From Takifugu bimaculatus (lineage: Eukaryota > Chordata > Actinopteri > Tetraodontiformes > Tetraodontidae): 64,000 bases of DNA. The DNA lies in contig CP034985.2 of the NCBI GenBank assembly GCA_004026145.2, positions 8,085,968 through 8,149,967 of the forward strand, written 5' to 3'. Below are positions 11,141-24,149 of the stretch, piece by piece. A program made the translations under genes and the position numbers. Positions within the stretch are counted from its first letter, which is position 1, and each line of letters opens with the position of its first letter. The notes beneath the pieces are model-generated. The model made no database searches. It had not been told where the DNA came from and saw only the letters and a list, made by a program, of their open reading frames with translations.

Positions 11141-13280
11141 TGTCTGGGAGCTGGGGAGGGATACAAGGGCAAAACAGCCAAGTGTAAGGATGAATGTGTC
11201 TTCCATACTGTCCCATAGAGCCCGTGTTCATGTGGAGGTTAGCTGATCTGGTTCACCATAGCTGTAGAGGGTCATCTATACATGCACAGGGGTGCAGGTA
11301 TGAAAAAAGGGCATATTTAAAGAGATTTAGAGGAAAGACATAGTAATGTTGGGTGTATTAGTGCAGCAGAACTGAGTCAACTGGAGGCTGATTCAGAGAC
11401 TTCACTGTGATAATGAATGTTGATAATGAGTTGATTTTTCATAGTTATGTTGTGTCTATGACTGAAAAAGGGACGGTCAGGGACACAATGGGGCAGCAGA
11501 ATAGTTACAGGTCATGGCAGATCTACAAGACAACCCAGCTGCTTTTTCTGTTTATTTAGATTCTGCCTGTCTCCCATTAAAGTTCCAAACTCCCCTATTT
11601 CAACGCTCTGTTCCCTTACCTCCCCCAAACATCCCCACTCTTGGAGTCAACCAGGGTATGTGATGGTCTAAGTGCCCCCTATTGTCGGCAGAATGGACCT
11701 TTTGTCCACCCAGCCTGAATGTGCTGACTAAGGGACATCCAGTGAGCTCACTTTGAGTCCATCCATGGGTATGAGATAGGGTCAGCTAAGCCTTGCAATG
11801 ACACACGTGCACACGCACATGCACGCGTACACACACACTCCCAGAGTTTGAGGAATTTCCTGATTCAATAACTTTTTAAATAGATGGCCCCCTTTCCTTT
11901 ATAATGGTCCATTAGCGACCCCCCCACCCCAACACAGCCAGCTGGCTGGACTGGTCAGAGCAGATCTATACTGGGATATGCATCTAATTTTAAAAAAGTT
12001 AATCACTTCAGGTTAACTAAAACCAGAACAAAAACAACAGTTTACTGTATAGTTAATGATTCCTACAATGTACAGGATTTATGAACCTCAAAAAGGGGAT
12101 TATCTGGGTCCCAATGTGTGAAATGGAATTACTTTAAAATTGAAGCCATAATCTTTTGTGGAAGGTTCATGTTAGTCACTTCCAAACTCTTCCAGCTGCT
12201 CAAGATGACTGTTTATGCACATAGAGGCTAAAGAAGCAACAAGAAAAAGGCAAAAATGTCCAATTAAAAAACAAAGCAAAAACAGGACAAACAGTCTGAA
12301 AATACATATGACGTTATATTCATAATCAAGATTGGCACAGTTGGAAGTTTGCAGACCCATAATTTATCTCTCCAAAGTTCTTCGCTTTAATAGACATCCA
12401 TTAACATGCTTTTAAAAAGCGAGCTTTTAAACCAAACCCAATTCACTGCATACATAACAGGACACAGTGCCACATACTATTTACTGGCCATCCTTTAAAC
12501 AGCTCCCTTTAAAATCTAATCCGCTAATGTATCTAAATGACATGGCTGTCTCGGGCCATATATCTTTAATTGTACGTCGGTCTACTTTAACAAGAGTCAG
12601 ATGCATTCTAAAGACTCTTCCACATCAAAAAGCTGCTGCCCAGCACCTCATATCCTCTGCTGTCACAATGCTGCTATTTCACCACCCATGTTCATAAAAA
12701 CACAGTCCTCTCCACCCCCCTTCCAGAACCCCCTCCTTTCACTTTGATAGGGCTAATTGTGTTTCCTGCAGAATGCAGTAAACTTAGGGGGAGCTAGGAA
12801 GTGCATATGCTTGTACCCTGGAGCTTTAATGCAAACACAAATTCACACTGTGGGTGCTTCTCTTACAAGAGGCCATTACAGACAATAGGTAAGCTTGTTC
12901 ACTTTCTAAGGGTCCAATTTACATGGCAGTGGCAGGTCTTAGAGCCACTTTGGCCCTACGCTCTATCCAGGCTCTTCTGCCACCACTCTGTTGGTCATGT
13001 GTTGGAAATGGTTCATTATCTTTCACCAGCTTAACACACAAGCATCTTTTTAGCTGTGTATCCACTAAAGTGTCCTTAATTGGAACCAGCAAATGACCCC
13101 GACGTATAACCCACCGGTGGGGGCGAGCCTCGCCAGGAAGCCCGTTTGTTATAAAATATGTAAAGAATATACGGGAGCGCCGCACATTTGAGTCACGAGC
13201 GGTAGACAAGTGTAAACCACGCAACATCTGGCCCTGCCGGGTCCGATAAGTCTTTGGTTATTCACCCAGGCAGCCATACT
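11141..13280. other. Unannotated stretch
   Basis: About 2.1 kb without a supported gene. A CTCF-like core (AGTGCCCCCTATTGTCGG) lies at 11671-11688. The parts at 11960-12140 and 12230-12440 are AT-rich. Confidence 0.5.
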
Positions 13281-14660
13281 CTAACTCCACTGTGGTTGTG
13301 GTTGTTATTGCAACCTGTCACTTTGTTTCTCCACATCCCTTTCTTTCACTCTGACAGAATGGGTGAGCTCCTGTTGACCAGGGGGTCCGTGTGGTAAGAG
13401 TGGGCCAGGGTAGACCACTTCAGAGCCAAATCCCCAAAGCACACCACACTGTAATCAGAGGGTATATTCCTGTTTCTGCCCTTGTGTCTGTGTGTTGTGA
13501 ACTTGGTAGAGGTAGACACACAGTTGGTGAAGGAAAAGGAAGTCATATGTTAGCAGTTTGAACCTACAGCCCCAATTAGAGGCAGCTGAAGAACTATCAC
13601 ACCACCGCGGTGGGGAGGGGGCCTGGATTTATGGTCTGCGTCTCTTTGGCGACCCTGGTTTGATGTGCATATAATTAGGGAGTGAAGAGCTTCCTGTGGT
13701 TTGCTTCTGGAAGAGGCTGTTCATGCCATAATAAACAATAAAAGAAGAACAAAAATGGAGGGAACAGCTGAGAAGGATGATGCACATTACAGAGGAAGTG
13801 GGGTCAGGTGTCATCAGGAACTGGAGGTCTTCTCCTCAGCAGTGCAAGCTCTTGCTCAAGTTCTCCACAGGGCGCAGCACCACCTCTTACTCTGTGTGCC
13901 GACGCATTCGACCCTTCGTTGTGTATTTGTCTGAATTTGGTAGCAATCAAAGCCTGAGTCAGTCAACGAACTGGCGGATTCAGCTTTAAGCTTCTCCCCT
14001 CCACGCATACCACCCTTTGACTCACGCGGGAACACGCCTGTGCAAGTTGGCAGCTGGGAAACGATCTGCAAACTTGGCAAGGTGAGCTAACACAACGGCA
14101 CGTTAGAAGAAACAGAACACATCAAACACTGAAACGCATGTCTGTATAGATCTAGAAAAACAAACCCGCTCACATTTGCCTCGACATGTGATTTCAAACA
14201 TTTTGAATAATCTTCTGTCAAAGTCTGCGCCTTGAAACTTTGAAGGCCGCCTTTAAAGCTCCGCGCAAAAGCCTGGACTTAACTCAAATACCATCGCCTT
14301 CTTCCATAGCAACCCTGGTTGTTTTCAACTTGCCTAATCACCACCTTTGCAGGTCACTTCAACTTTGACCTCTGCTGCCAGAAATCAAGACACCCACCCC
14401 ATTGTCTTCCTGATTTTACCGAAGATGATCAGGAATCCACAAATTCAAATAATAAACTACTTGGCTCTTGAGATTCCTGGCGGCCGAACATTAAATCAGT
14501 CAATAAAAGTTTCTAACAGACTCTGCTGGTAACTGTATGAGCAACAATGGATCCAGATTGTGACGCTCTGTCTCTTTTGTTTCTCTCCAGCTCTTCTGGT
14601 GACTGGAACACAATAGGAAGGAATGCACTGGTTTCTGCTTCAGCGGTAAACCCAATCAGG
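13281..14660. other. Unannotated stretch
   Basis: No supported gene. A consensus-like donor (AAG|GTGAGC) follows 14079, but I find no paired acceptor with a coherent frame. Short frames on both strands at 13700-14080 overlap each other. Confidence 0.45.
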
Positions 14661-16770
14661 GTGATAAGAATGTGCCTTTAAAGACTGGGAGTCTCTTCAA
14701 CTGTCCTCCACAGCATCAGATTAGTGCGCTAGCATCTACTCCTCCCTGCGAGTCTCTGGGAACTGGCTATCCATGCATACTGCAGCCGGGCTAAACAACA
14801 ACAACCACAATGCAGCCATGACGACAGAAAAACCTGCATCTGCATGTAAATTCTGCTCTGCAGTCAGTCAGTCCATCACCTCAAATTCATGAATAAATCT
14901 TGCTGGATGTTGGGATATTCCTTTGTCATCACACGTGAAGGAATTTATATTGATGTGAAATAACAAGCTTGGAAGATAAGCCTGTTGGAAATCGTCCCAA
15001 AGACGGATTAGGAGACAAGATAAGTGAATTCTTCTCTAATCTAGTCCACAAATCTAAACTTCCACAAATTGCCACCTGGTGAATGTAAAATGCAGCATGC
15101 TACATTAATAGTAAGTTGTTTGATGGAACCATGACTGATATGAAGATATTATCTGAGAAACCGTTACGTGCAGGTTACATTATTTCTTGGTAAAAGTTCC
15201 TGACAAATATCCCACGTGAGAAGGAACCCTGTGTGGTATGAAGCATTTAGCACAGGCAGCTTCTTCAGGTAGCAGTCCATCATAATGGGACACAGAAGGA
15301 GGTGAAGCATGAAAATCAAATTAAGGGAAGAATCCCAACCACTCACTATGATGTCACCAAGGATGCTGAGGAGTCTGGATTATGTAACAGAATGCGCCCA
15401 TCAAATTTATCAAAGTCAAAACAAGTGCTCAAACCAAGGACCCCTCACAGCTCAGGAACAGGAATGTGGAGAAAAAGGAAAATATTCCCGATAAGAAGCT
15501 GTTTTCCTTTAGGCCGCTGGGAGGGGGTCCATCATATCTTGTTATGCCTAGCATTTGTTTTACTCAATGAGAACATGTGATGTGTCTGAGCCACTATCGC
15601 TATTCCCATTACGACATGTACCACGGTGCCATGAGAAAAGTATGCATGTCCACTTCCCCTCCACCCCAACAACCAAAAAAAGATTTTTGCTCCTGTATTT
15701 AATAAAATACAGGAACATAAACAACAAATAAGTTTACACTTTTTTTTAAAAAAAAATGACCCCCAGGCCGCCGCACTGTTGCTTTTTTATGCCAAGGGTC
15801 GCTGACAAAAGGAATTGTGCAAACGAGCCTTTAAAGCCCCTAAATGGTTGTGGTCGGGACACAATGGGACCAAAGAATGCAGCGCTGGACAAAGGCTGGC
15901 CCTTGCCCCACAACTTCGCACTTCAGTGATAGATCCGAACGGACGCATGAACGTGGGCTGGATTTGGGGCTGCAGAGGCACCACCTCGCCCCCCACTGGG
16001 CCAAGCAAAAGGGACAGAGCTCGAGGATACACTGGAACCCCAACCAAGGGCCTCCGAACAATCACGAGCTGCTAACTACCCTCGCCATACATAGGCCTTG
16101 ATTGATATGGGAAACGCATGCTTGCTTCTCCATACAGTTCCCACCATCATTCTTTTATCTCACTGAAAGCCTAAAATTATTCCACTTCTCAAAGCCGATG
16201 CCTCATATCAGATGTGGGCAGGCATTAAATGCTGATTTTATGTATATAAAAGGTTTATATTAGCCCGAAAATCATGTTTTACGAGTGTCTGATATGCTTC
16301 GCTGAGTTCTGGACCGGAACAAATGGTAAAGAAATATGAAAGGGCGATGATGGAATCAAAGAATGAAGCTAGGGACAAATTAATATTACAGTTTGATTAA
16401 TGGGTGGGGCCTTCGAGAACTGAGGAAAATCTTAATTTGCATGGTTCAAACATCAGCAAGAGGAGCTTGACAAGCCTGGATAAATGTATAGTGTGGGGTA
16501 ATGAGAACAGAGGAGCAATCTTTGCAGAAATTGGGTTTTAAATGATAACATTTTTTTTATTTTTAAAATAAAATAGCAGAGAAAAAAGGAGGCTGTTTAA
16601 TATCCACCAATAACGAATGTATTACTTATAGTTGCTTTATCACATAATTAGAAATAGAGGAAAAATAAGCAAATAAGCTTGGTAGGACTTGGAATATCAC
16701 TGGGGAAAAAACAACAGCGAACATATGACCATTAGTGTGATGTAATTCACATCCAGGATGCAGCTGCAGA
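14661..16770. other. Unannotated stretch with a small hairpin
   Basis: No supported gene. A perfect 10-bp stem with a 4-base loop (TCCTGTATTT-AATA-AAATACAGGA) spans 15691-15714. The part at 16380-16560 is AT-rich and includes an octamer ATTTGCAT at 16435. Overlapping frames at 15787-16101 occur on both strands and are not credible genes. Confidence 0.45.
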
Positions 16771-16943
16771 GGTGAGTTCCTGTATCCTTTGTCATTCCTC
16801 AAAAACAACCATCACCAGTCCCGGAGGTTTGGAATTGTGGCACGACTTGGCCAAGCTCTGGGGAAGTGTGCTGGCTTTGAACATGGAGGACCAGTTCGCC
16901 AACAACCTCAAGTTTGAACTCCGAAAACTCCTGTTCATCCTCT

Positions 16944-16961
16944 GGATTATCGAGATAATCC
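16944..16961. promoter_or_regulatory. Palindromic Otx/Pitx-type (K50) homeodomain site
   Basis: GGATTATCGAGATAATCC is a perfect palindrome whose two ends are bicoid-class half-sites (GGATTA / TAATCC). Inverted TAATCC pairs are bound cooperatively by K50 homeodomain dimers. It lies inside a 77-codon chance frame. Function is inferred from the motif alone. Confidence 0.35.
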
Positions 16962-19208
16962 TTGGAGCAAAAACGACTCCTAAACTACTCTTTGGAGACT
17001 CCTGAACTATCCATCAGAAGGCGGCTCGGGGCATTCTTATTCACACACACTCTCCCATGGACTTGGCAGGGGAAACAAGATCACTTTACTTTTACTTTTA
17101 CTCATAGATGATCAACTGTGAAAGTTACACTTGATCTCCCTGCACTGCTTTATAAACACTAGTGATAAGATATGACTGGAGTGTCCATATGGCTGAAACC
17201 TTTTGAAGCGATCAAATGATCTTTTACGTGGAGCTGGCAGGCATCGCCGTAAATGTGAACTGGACGTGCATCTCCGGCAGCTGGATTTCTGCGCGTAGAG
17301 CCTTGACTTGTCAGGAGTCCTCTGAAAAGTGTTCACAGGCCTGTGTTGGACCCAACGCTGACCCAAGGTTGAGTTCAGAAAGGAGGGATATTCGGTTCCC
17401 AACTTCATATCCGACTCTTTTTTTTGTCTCACCTGAATGGGGCCCCATGGAGCCTGCACCCCAATCTATGTAAATACCCTAAACATACCTCAGCTGCACT
17501 ACAAAGCACATTGATGATCTAATTCAGGCCAGGTGAGAAAAAAAAATCATCATGTTCTCTTTTTTTAATTAAGGACAACAGAAATGCTCATTGATAATCT
17601 TTGGTCCATACCTTTCTTTGCTTTCATGTCTCGTAAAACACGCCTGTAGACACCCTCCCCTGCACTTGTTTTATTGCTTTGAGTGGGTGGTGTTAAGGAT
17701 ATCGCTCATGCCGCCATTTGAAGCGGGATCATTTTCACCAGGCGGTGGGTCCAGGTGTCCACCCACAGGAACGATGCACCAATGCCGCTTTTTTGGCACC
17801 TTCTGCAAATGGGAGCAAGTTTGCACTCATGGAGGAAGATTGTACAGGGGAGGTGGAGCACAATATGAAGAAAGGTCAAATTTTATACACGGAAGGCAAA
17901 GTTTTAGCGAGCAGGTAACAGCTTCCCAGCATGCATCCTGGCAAATCAATAGAAGTGTGCAGGTTTTCACCTTCGGGTGCATGTGGTGGGAGCTGCTTCT
18001 GCCTGAAGCCATACTTTTCATTCCTCACCCAGTTTGACAGGGTTGCAAATTCTGTAGATCTGATACTGTGGATGCCTTTATGTAGAGACGGCATGTGCAG
18101 CTCTGAACGTCGAGTTTTACCATCTGAGCTGCTCAACAACTCTCGCTCTGTTCTGAAGGCGGATTATTGCCCCACCTTCATGGATCGCATTCTTAACAAC
18201 CATAGGATCCCTTGTCCTCTGATGTGTTGCATGACATGCTGTAGCAACTAGTTGGCCTGCTGACAGAGTCTATTTAAACATTTTAAGACAGGGTTAATCA
18301 CACAAGCACCGGCATTCTGAGCTATTTCAAACAAGCTGTGTGTGAGAAAGCAAGTGTCCAAGTCTCCCCATGGGAATGGGGAACTCACCAGCGTTAAGCC
18401 GGGTTCACTTTTGAAAATTGATGTGTTCTAAATCTCTGCTTGGATTGAAAAATGATCATTAAAGGTGAGAGAGAGGCAAAGCAGATAAAGCAGTTGTACT
18501 TTTGCATCTAAATTTGGCTTTTCATTCATTCCACTCCATCAGTCGGCCTGGTTGTCCGGCCATTAAACTGTTATCACTATCTGATTTTTGCACTTATCAG
18601 ATTATTCAAGTGATTGTGTAAACAGCACAATGTGATACGCTTCAGCAGATAACGGCAGTTAGCTGATTATGAGAAATCGGATTGACACACCTGGTTTTCT
18701 CTACTATAATCCATTGTTCTTTGTGCAGCCTATGTGGCAGGTCGATAAGCTCCAGCACTGAGGCAGCTAATGCTACAACAGCAGAAGTCACAGATTTAGT
18801 CATAAATTACTATGTACATACATACTCCAAACCAAATTTGAACTACCTACTTTTTTTTAATATTCGCATCTTTGAATTACATGTAAATGCATTTAAACAG
18901 GTTATTTCAATTATCAGGTGAATTCCAGTCTGTTCTTTGTTTTTATTCTCGTGGTGGTCACACAGGCTCAGTGACCCCCTACTAAGGCATTACAATAAAT
19001 ATGGAGGTTCTTTAATAAATGAAAGTATCAAAAACATCAACATCTTCCATACCCAAGCGTCCATAACATACAGTAGTTCAATAATTCCTGGTGAAAATAA
19101 TGTAAAACAACTGGGGATGGAGGATTGTTTTGTTTTCTTTCTTTATGTCAAACATGCCCTGTGTTGTCGGGTCTAACACCGATAACCCTGATGTGTGTGC
19201 GCTCACGC

Positions 19209-19209
<1 letters not shown>
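16962..19209. other. Unannotated stretch
   Basis: About 2.2 kb without a supported gene. Frames at 17112-17473 and 17591-18251 overlap on both strands and show no domains. The part at 18580-18700 (TTATCAGATTATTCAAG and similar) is AT-rich and unique. Confidence 0.5.

Positions 19210-19247
<38 letters not shown>
19210..19247 (+). repeat. (TG)n microsatellite
   Basis: Perfect TG tract of about 38 bp preceded by an alternating CG stretch. Both are Z-DNA-compatible. Confidence 0.96.
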
Positions 19248-19248
<1 letters not shown>

Positions 19249-19589
19249 CCTCAGACGTCTTTTGGGAACTTTTACTCCAGGGAAGGCTTAGTGTCACTGG
19301 AGGCCCCTGTAGAAAGGGACTATAGCTACACGCTATTAATGTTAGCCACACTCCCCAACAAAACAAGGAACAAAAAGCTACACAACACCCTACTCATTGC
19401 CTTAACCAAAGTCACCCTGGCGAGGCTGCGGCACAATAAATTAACGTCTGATTAAAAATGGCCGTCTCGCCCGCCAAATTGTCATCAAGTGGCACCATTG
19501 ATACAGGCAACAAAACCGGGCACATCACCAATCACCCGCTCAATGAGAAAGGGAAGGAGCTAAAAACAACATTCTTCAGCAGGTTGGCC

Positions 19590-20500
19590 TTTCATGAGCA
19601 CGTTTGGGTGGGGGTGTGATGGGGCAGATGCTAAGGTTCGGGGGTATGTAAAAGCAGGGTACACAGGACGCCACAAAGGAGGCACAGGAGAAGGAAGGGC
19701 CACCCTGACAGCCTTGGTGGTGCAGGGTTTTTTTTGTAGATGGGTGTGGGGGTACCGCAGGGATGGAAGACAGAAGCTAGGAGGGGGTGTTTCTTCACTT
19801 AAAATCCTTTCCGCTGGTTCTTGGGGCCCTGTGGAAGAAGAATGTAAGTGGTGGGTGCGGTGAAGGGGTGGGGGAAAGGAGAGAAAAGGAGAATTAGGGA
19901 GGCCTCTCTTTGTCTGTTAGCATCAGGGGGGTCAGTTAGACACTGAACGCCTCAGGAAGATTAACCAGCCAGGCCCAGTCGGAAGCTGAAGGGTAGGTGG
20001 GTGGGTGGGTTGTAGCGAGGGAGGATAATGGGAGCCCGCTTTGTTTCTGATCCACGATAGGATGCTGCAGAGGAGCGATGGAATGCAAGAAATGGAGATT
20101 GATTGATCGGTACAGTGGCTAGCAGTGACAGATGGCAGGGAGGAAGACGGGGAGATGGGAAGGATGTCAAGGCTTAGGTGAGAGTCACTGGGAGGGAAAA
20201 GAAATAGCCGGTCGGAAAATGGGAAAATATGGCTGAAATGAGGCAGAAAATAAATGGTGGGAGTGAACGCAAGAGAAAACTAACAGAGGAGAGTAAGAAG
20301 AAGGCTGTTAAGGTGAAGAGGAAGGAACAAGGGGGGTAACTTAAGGGCTTGGGGGGGGTTCTTCCTCAATGCAGATTAGCACAGCTCCACAGTGGAGAGG
20401 AGGAGGATGGGGTGAGAAGGAGAGGAGGAAGGAGAGGATGAAAGTTAGGGTGGGAGTGGAGGGTGGGAATGAAGAATTGCCATTCGCTTCACTCACTTCA
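19590..20500 (+). other. Purine-rich strand-asymmetric stretch
   Basis: Over roughly 900 bp the plus strand is strongly enriched in A and G, with repeated GGGA, GAGGA and GGTGGG motifs (for example 19860-19900, 20135-20200, 20215-20340 and 20390-20475). It is not a simple repeat. Minus-strand frames here are proline/serine/leucine-rich as a consequence. It might be an old polypurine repeat expansion. No gene is supported. Confidence 0.6.
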
Positions 20501-20879
20501 CTACACAGGAACAAAGCATGATGGGAGGTACTTGACATAACACTCTTCCAGGCCATGTTGGTGTGTGTAAGAATGTGTGTGAAATGAGAGACGGAGATAA
20601 AAAATTTGGCAAATGCTTTATCCTCTCATCTCTGCAGCATCTCTAGAGCAGCACAGAGTAGAGTTTCTAGATTTTATGGAACGGGTTTGTGGTTTTTGCG
20701 AACCATACGAGGTAAAGTCCTTTATTTTCTACTGTTCATTCATGTAGTACATTTCAGCCAGTTCGAACCCGCATCACTCTTGTGGGAAGTTGTTTTTAAG
20801 CTCTCATATCCCCCCCATAGCTTTGAAATTCCACCACTTGCTACACGGTGGGCAAAAGCAGAGAGCAGAGCCTGTAGCT

Positions 20880-21075
20880 AATGACCTGAAGCCCAGTTTA
20901 AAAGGCCTTCATTAGGGTCTCATTAATTACTGTAATGATCAATGAGATTAGCTCCACAGGTGAGAGCCCACCAGGGTTACAGTTGACTTGGGAGCTAGAA
21001 TCAGTCTGATGCCACAAATAAGACATGATGGAGCTGATATTATTTAAATCAGCAAGCATTCGGACTCTTATTGGC
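20880..21075. promoter_or_regulatory. Candidate conserved non-coding enhancer block
   Basis: Repeat-free sequence dense in TAAT cores with a nested palindrome at 20918-20947. It also has GGTTACAGTTGAC, a GATTAG site, and ATTATTTAAATCAGC near 21040. It differs from the purine-rich DNA on its left. The enhancer call is an inference from texture. Confidence 0.4.
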
Positions 21076-22577
21076 TTTACATCGACATAAATTTCCATTC
21101 TTTCTATCTGCTCCTGCGTTGATGCGAGTTGTTTTGGGAGCTGTCAGGCTCGGATCGAAGGTTGAGCGGGAGCGCGGGGGTATTGTGGATGGATTAGGGC
21201 AAAACCAAGAGCGGGACCCCTCTCTCTTTCTCACACACACCAGCACCCTGCAGGTACAGTAACCCCCTCCTGCCCCCTCTCACTCCTCCCCTCTGATCAA
21301 TGGAGCTGAAACAGGGAGGCCGGCAGGGGCCTTCGGTTTCCCATATACGACCCCACCGGGCCGTGTCCCCTCAACCTTGAGGCTTGTATTTTACTGTACT
21401 CCCAAACCAGAAATCTAATACTGTATATATTTGCTGCTATATAACCATACACCTGCAGGTCTGAGCGGGGGAAGGAAGCAAAGCCAATCAAATGGTTTCT
21501 GAAATGAACGAATGAGGTTTGAAATATGCAAAATGTGTTTTTATCACTGCGACCGCTTCCATTGTCAAAATGAGTCATTTACATCTTTCGTATCTTTATT
21601 TGAATAAGTCGGATCTATTTCGTGATGGACAGTTGGCCATTCAAAGCATCTTGAAGACGAGGCCAGCTGCCTTTTCAAATAGATTTGTATGACCACGACA
21701 GCGGCGAAGATGCTTGAACACAAGCGGAGATACTGTAGTCGATTCACAATGAGCACTTGCAACACAGTGGCAACAAGTAATTAAGGAGGAGTCTGAAAGG
21801 CGCAATGCTCCTTGCACCGTCAGTCATTAGGGGTAAATAAAAGAAAGCAGGATGGGAAGGCTGTTGCACGAAAGGAAAAGCCCTGTGAACTTTTGCAACC
21901 AGCCCTTTCCCCTAAACAAAAACACAAAATCTTCCCCTTATCTCTTCTTCCTCTCCTCCTGGTCTTTTTTCCTCCCTCTTGTTTCTTCACTCTGGAAAGT
22001 CAGTGGTCCGACTGTCTCAAAGGAACCTGGAGCCCCCAGCCTGCTTCCATTGGTTCCTACTAGCTCTCCCACACTGAGTGCCCACAACTCCTGAAGTGAT
22101 GCTCTTTGTGTGGGGTTCAGGGGTCGTGCCTATTAGCGTGAAGAAAGCCCTGCTGGGTCTTATCCCGACCCAGAGGAGGACGCAGGGCTCTTCACCCCAA
22201 CGTCGGCCCGGCCAACCCCCGCCCTCGGACGGGACACTTTCATCCTTTGTCAGGAGGTCAATGAGCGGACCCCCAGAGGGAAGGGGGGCCCCAGCAATAA
22301 TGATATGCATGACAGTCATTGTATGACCCCCATGGGAGGGTCATGGTTGGTTGAGGTGGGTGGGACAAGGGAGGGAGGAGGGGAGACTGGGTGAGTAACC
22401 AGGGATGCTATCTTATCCAGAAGTAACTGAGTACTGGAGAGATGGTGACTGCTGGCGAGAGAGCTCGGTGTACTGGTGTAACCATGACATTTTCCCACCA
22501 TTAAATATCAAATATCATCATAATGACACAATATCAGCATGTGGTGCTTCTTCCTGTTCCTCAGCATCTGACCCCCA
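21076..22577. other. Unannotated stretch
   Basis: No supported gene. The part at 21900-22390 is C/T- and G-rich, with frames on both strands (22017-22326) that look like composition artefacts. Confidence 0.5.
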
Positions 22578-22597
22578 GCACACGCGCACACACACAC

Positions 22598-22637
<40 letters not shown>
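22578..22637 (+). repeat. (CA)n microsatellite with CG interruptions
   Basis: About 60 bp of CA with CGC interruptions. The adjacent CGTAACCCTTAACCTCAACC (22644-22663) resembles the internal part of the CA-bounded fish repeat seen at 9581 and 46284, so this may be a truncated third copy. Confidence 0.85.
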
Positions 22638-22639
<2 letters not shown>

Positions 22640-22926
22640 CATCGTAACCCTTAACCTCAACCCTAACAGACACAGCCCTGCAGAAAGAGTCAACCATTTG
22701 CCTTGATATGCAAATGAGATGTTACATAACAATGTCGTCATCTGCAAAACATCAGAAGAATCTCAACTAAAAAAGTCAGACTGGAAACAGATTTGGGGAT
22801 AAAATCTGCTCAAATAGAAATAATGCAGCATATCAAGTTGCTGTATTTTGCTGTATTCTGCTGTACTGTGAGAATATGATAAAAAAAAAAACTGGCAAGG
22901 ACCCCACAAAAGGTCTGTGTGTAGGA
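22638..22926. other. Unannotated spacer
   Basis: It carries a POU octamer (ATGCAAAT) at 22708-22715, a triplicated TGCTGTATT-type run at 22838-22866, and a poly(A) run near 22880. Confidence 0.5.
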
Positions 22927-22950
22927 GTGTGTGTGTGTGTGTGTGTGTGT
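22927..22950 (+). repeat. (TG)n microsatellite
   Basis: Perfect TG tract of about 24 bp. Confidence 0.95.
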
Positions 22951-23379
22951 TGCAGGTCAGAACACCACAATAATACACGTACAGCACCTACAGAGCATCA
23001 ATACTGTCTCAGAAAGCTGGTGCGGCTGAGGCTGCGCTGAGCTCTCAGTGGTCAGGTATAACAGGAAGATGCAACAAATAAAATAAGTAGCAGGAAATCA
23101 ATTCTGAGCACTGGAGGATCAACAATCCTGAGGCTGCAACTGTGCACAGGGGCTTAAGTGCACCGTGGTCCATATCGATTCAGAAATATGTCATCACATC
23201 ATGTTCAGAAGCTATTTAGCGCCTATCAGGAGCCAGACAGTGCTCCATTATTAATATAGTGAGTCTAAAGGGGAGAAGATGATGCACCTCTGCAGATGCA
23301 GACAGACAGACAGAGCCTTTGTCTGTCTCAGCTTTATATTAAAAAAGAGGACAGTTAGTCATAACAAAAGAATAAAATC

Positions 23380-23880
23380 TTAATTTAAAAAAAACCCACT
23401 TGAATATTGACAGTATAATAGCCTCAATCCAGACTGTTCAGTGCAAATAAAGGCAGGGCTGGGGGTGGATTCGAGATAATGGGGGAAAAAAAAGCACATG
23501 TAAATGTAAATTCACATAAAGTGTGTCTTAATTAGCCAGCGACTTGGCTCAATAAAGAGCTCATTTAAATGCAATTACATAATTACATTTGATTAAAAGT
23601 GACATTGCCTTATATGCGCTCCACTTTTGTGACTCAATTAATTCTTTGGCTATGAAGATAAGGAAAACTCAGGTTTGGCTTTGCAGGAATTGCTGATCAA
23701 ACATAAACCAATCATAAAGAAATACTGATTTTTCTCTCATTCGATCAAAAAAAACCAGCAGTAATCAAACTAAGGAGCATTTAGAAGATGAAATGACTCA
23801 TTGCTCTCTTATTAAACTGCAACTATCAAACATGTCCCACATAAATGCCAGAGAGCTGGTTACAAAAAAGTGTTTATTTT
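23380..23880. promoter_or_regulatory. Candidate conserved non-coding enhancer block
   Basis: Unique AT-rich sequence packed with developmental motif cores: CTTAATTAGCC (23527), CATTTAAATGCAATTACATA (23561-23580), AATTACATTTGATTAAAAG (23581-23599), CTCAATTAATTC (23633), TGATCAAAC, and Sox-like CAATAAAG. It is one of the clearest enhancer-like stretches in the window. No ORF of note. Confidence 0.42.
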
Positions 23881-23953
23881 GGTATTAGTGCAATTGAACG
23901 GCGTCAAAAGTGTTCAGCACAAGTGAAACTTTGGAATAGTTGAATAAAAGTTG

Positions 23954-23990
23954 ATAATATTATATTATATTATATTATATTATTATATAT
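23954..23990 (+). repeat. (ATATT)n AT-rich repeat
   Basis: About five tandem ATATT units ending in TATTATATATTTT. Confidence 0.92.
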
Positions 23991-24072
23991 TTTCTGATCA
24001 GTGATTTAGGCCAAAAAGTGCAAGATGTAATTTCTCTACGCACAAATGACATGTAATATCACAAAACTTAAT

Positions 24073-24076
<4 letters not shown>

Positions 24077-24147
<71 letters not shown>
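24077..24147 (+). repeat. (CA)n microsatellite
   Basis: Perfect CA tract of about 71 bp. Confidence 0.97.

Positions 24148-24149
<2 letters not shown>

Noticed and set aside
15691..15714. Hairpin TCCTGTATTT/AAATACAGGA as a small RNA
   Set aside because: A 10-bp stem with a 4-base loop is too short for a microRNA precursor, and such palindromes are common in AT-rich DNA.
20759..20775. GTTCGAACCC-like tRNA B-box
   Set aside because: No A-box or cloverleaf-compatible sequence lies at the right distance upstream.
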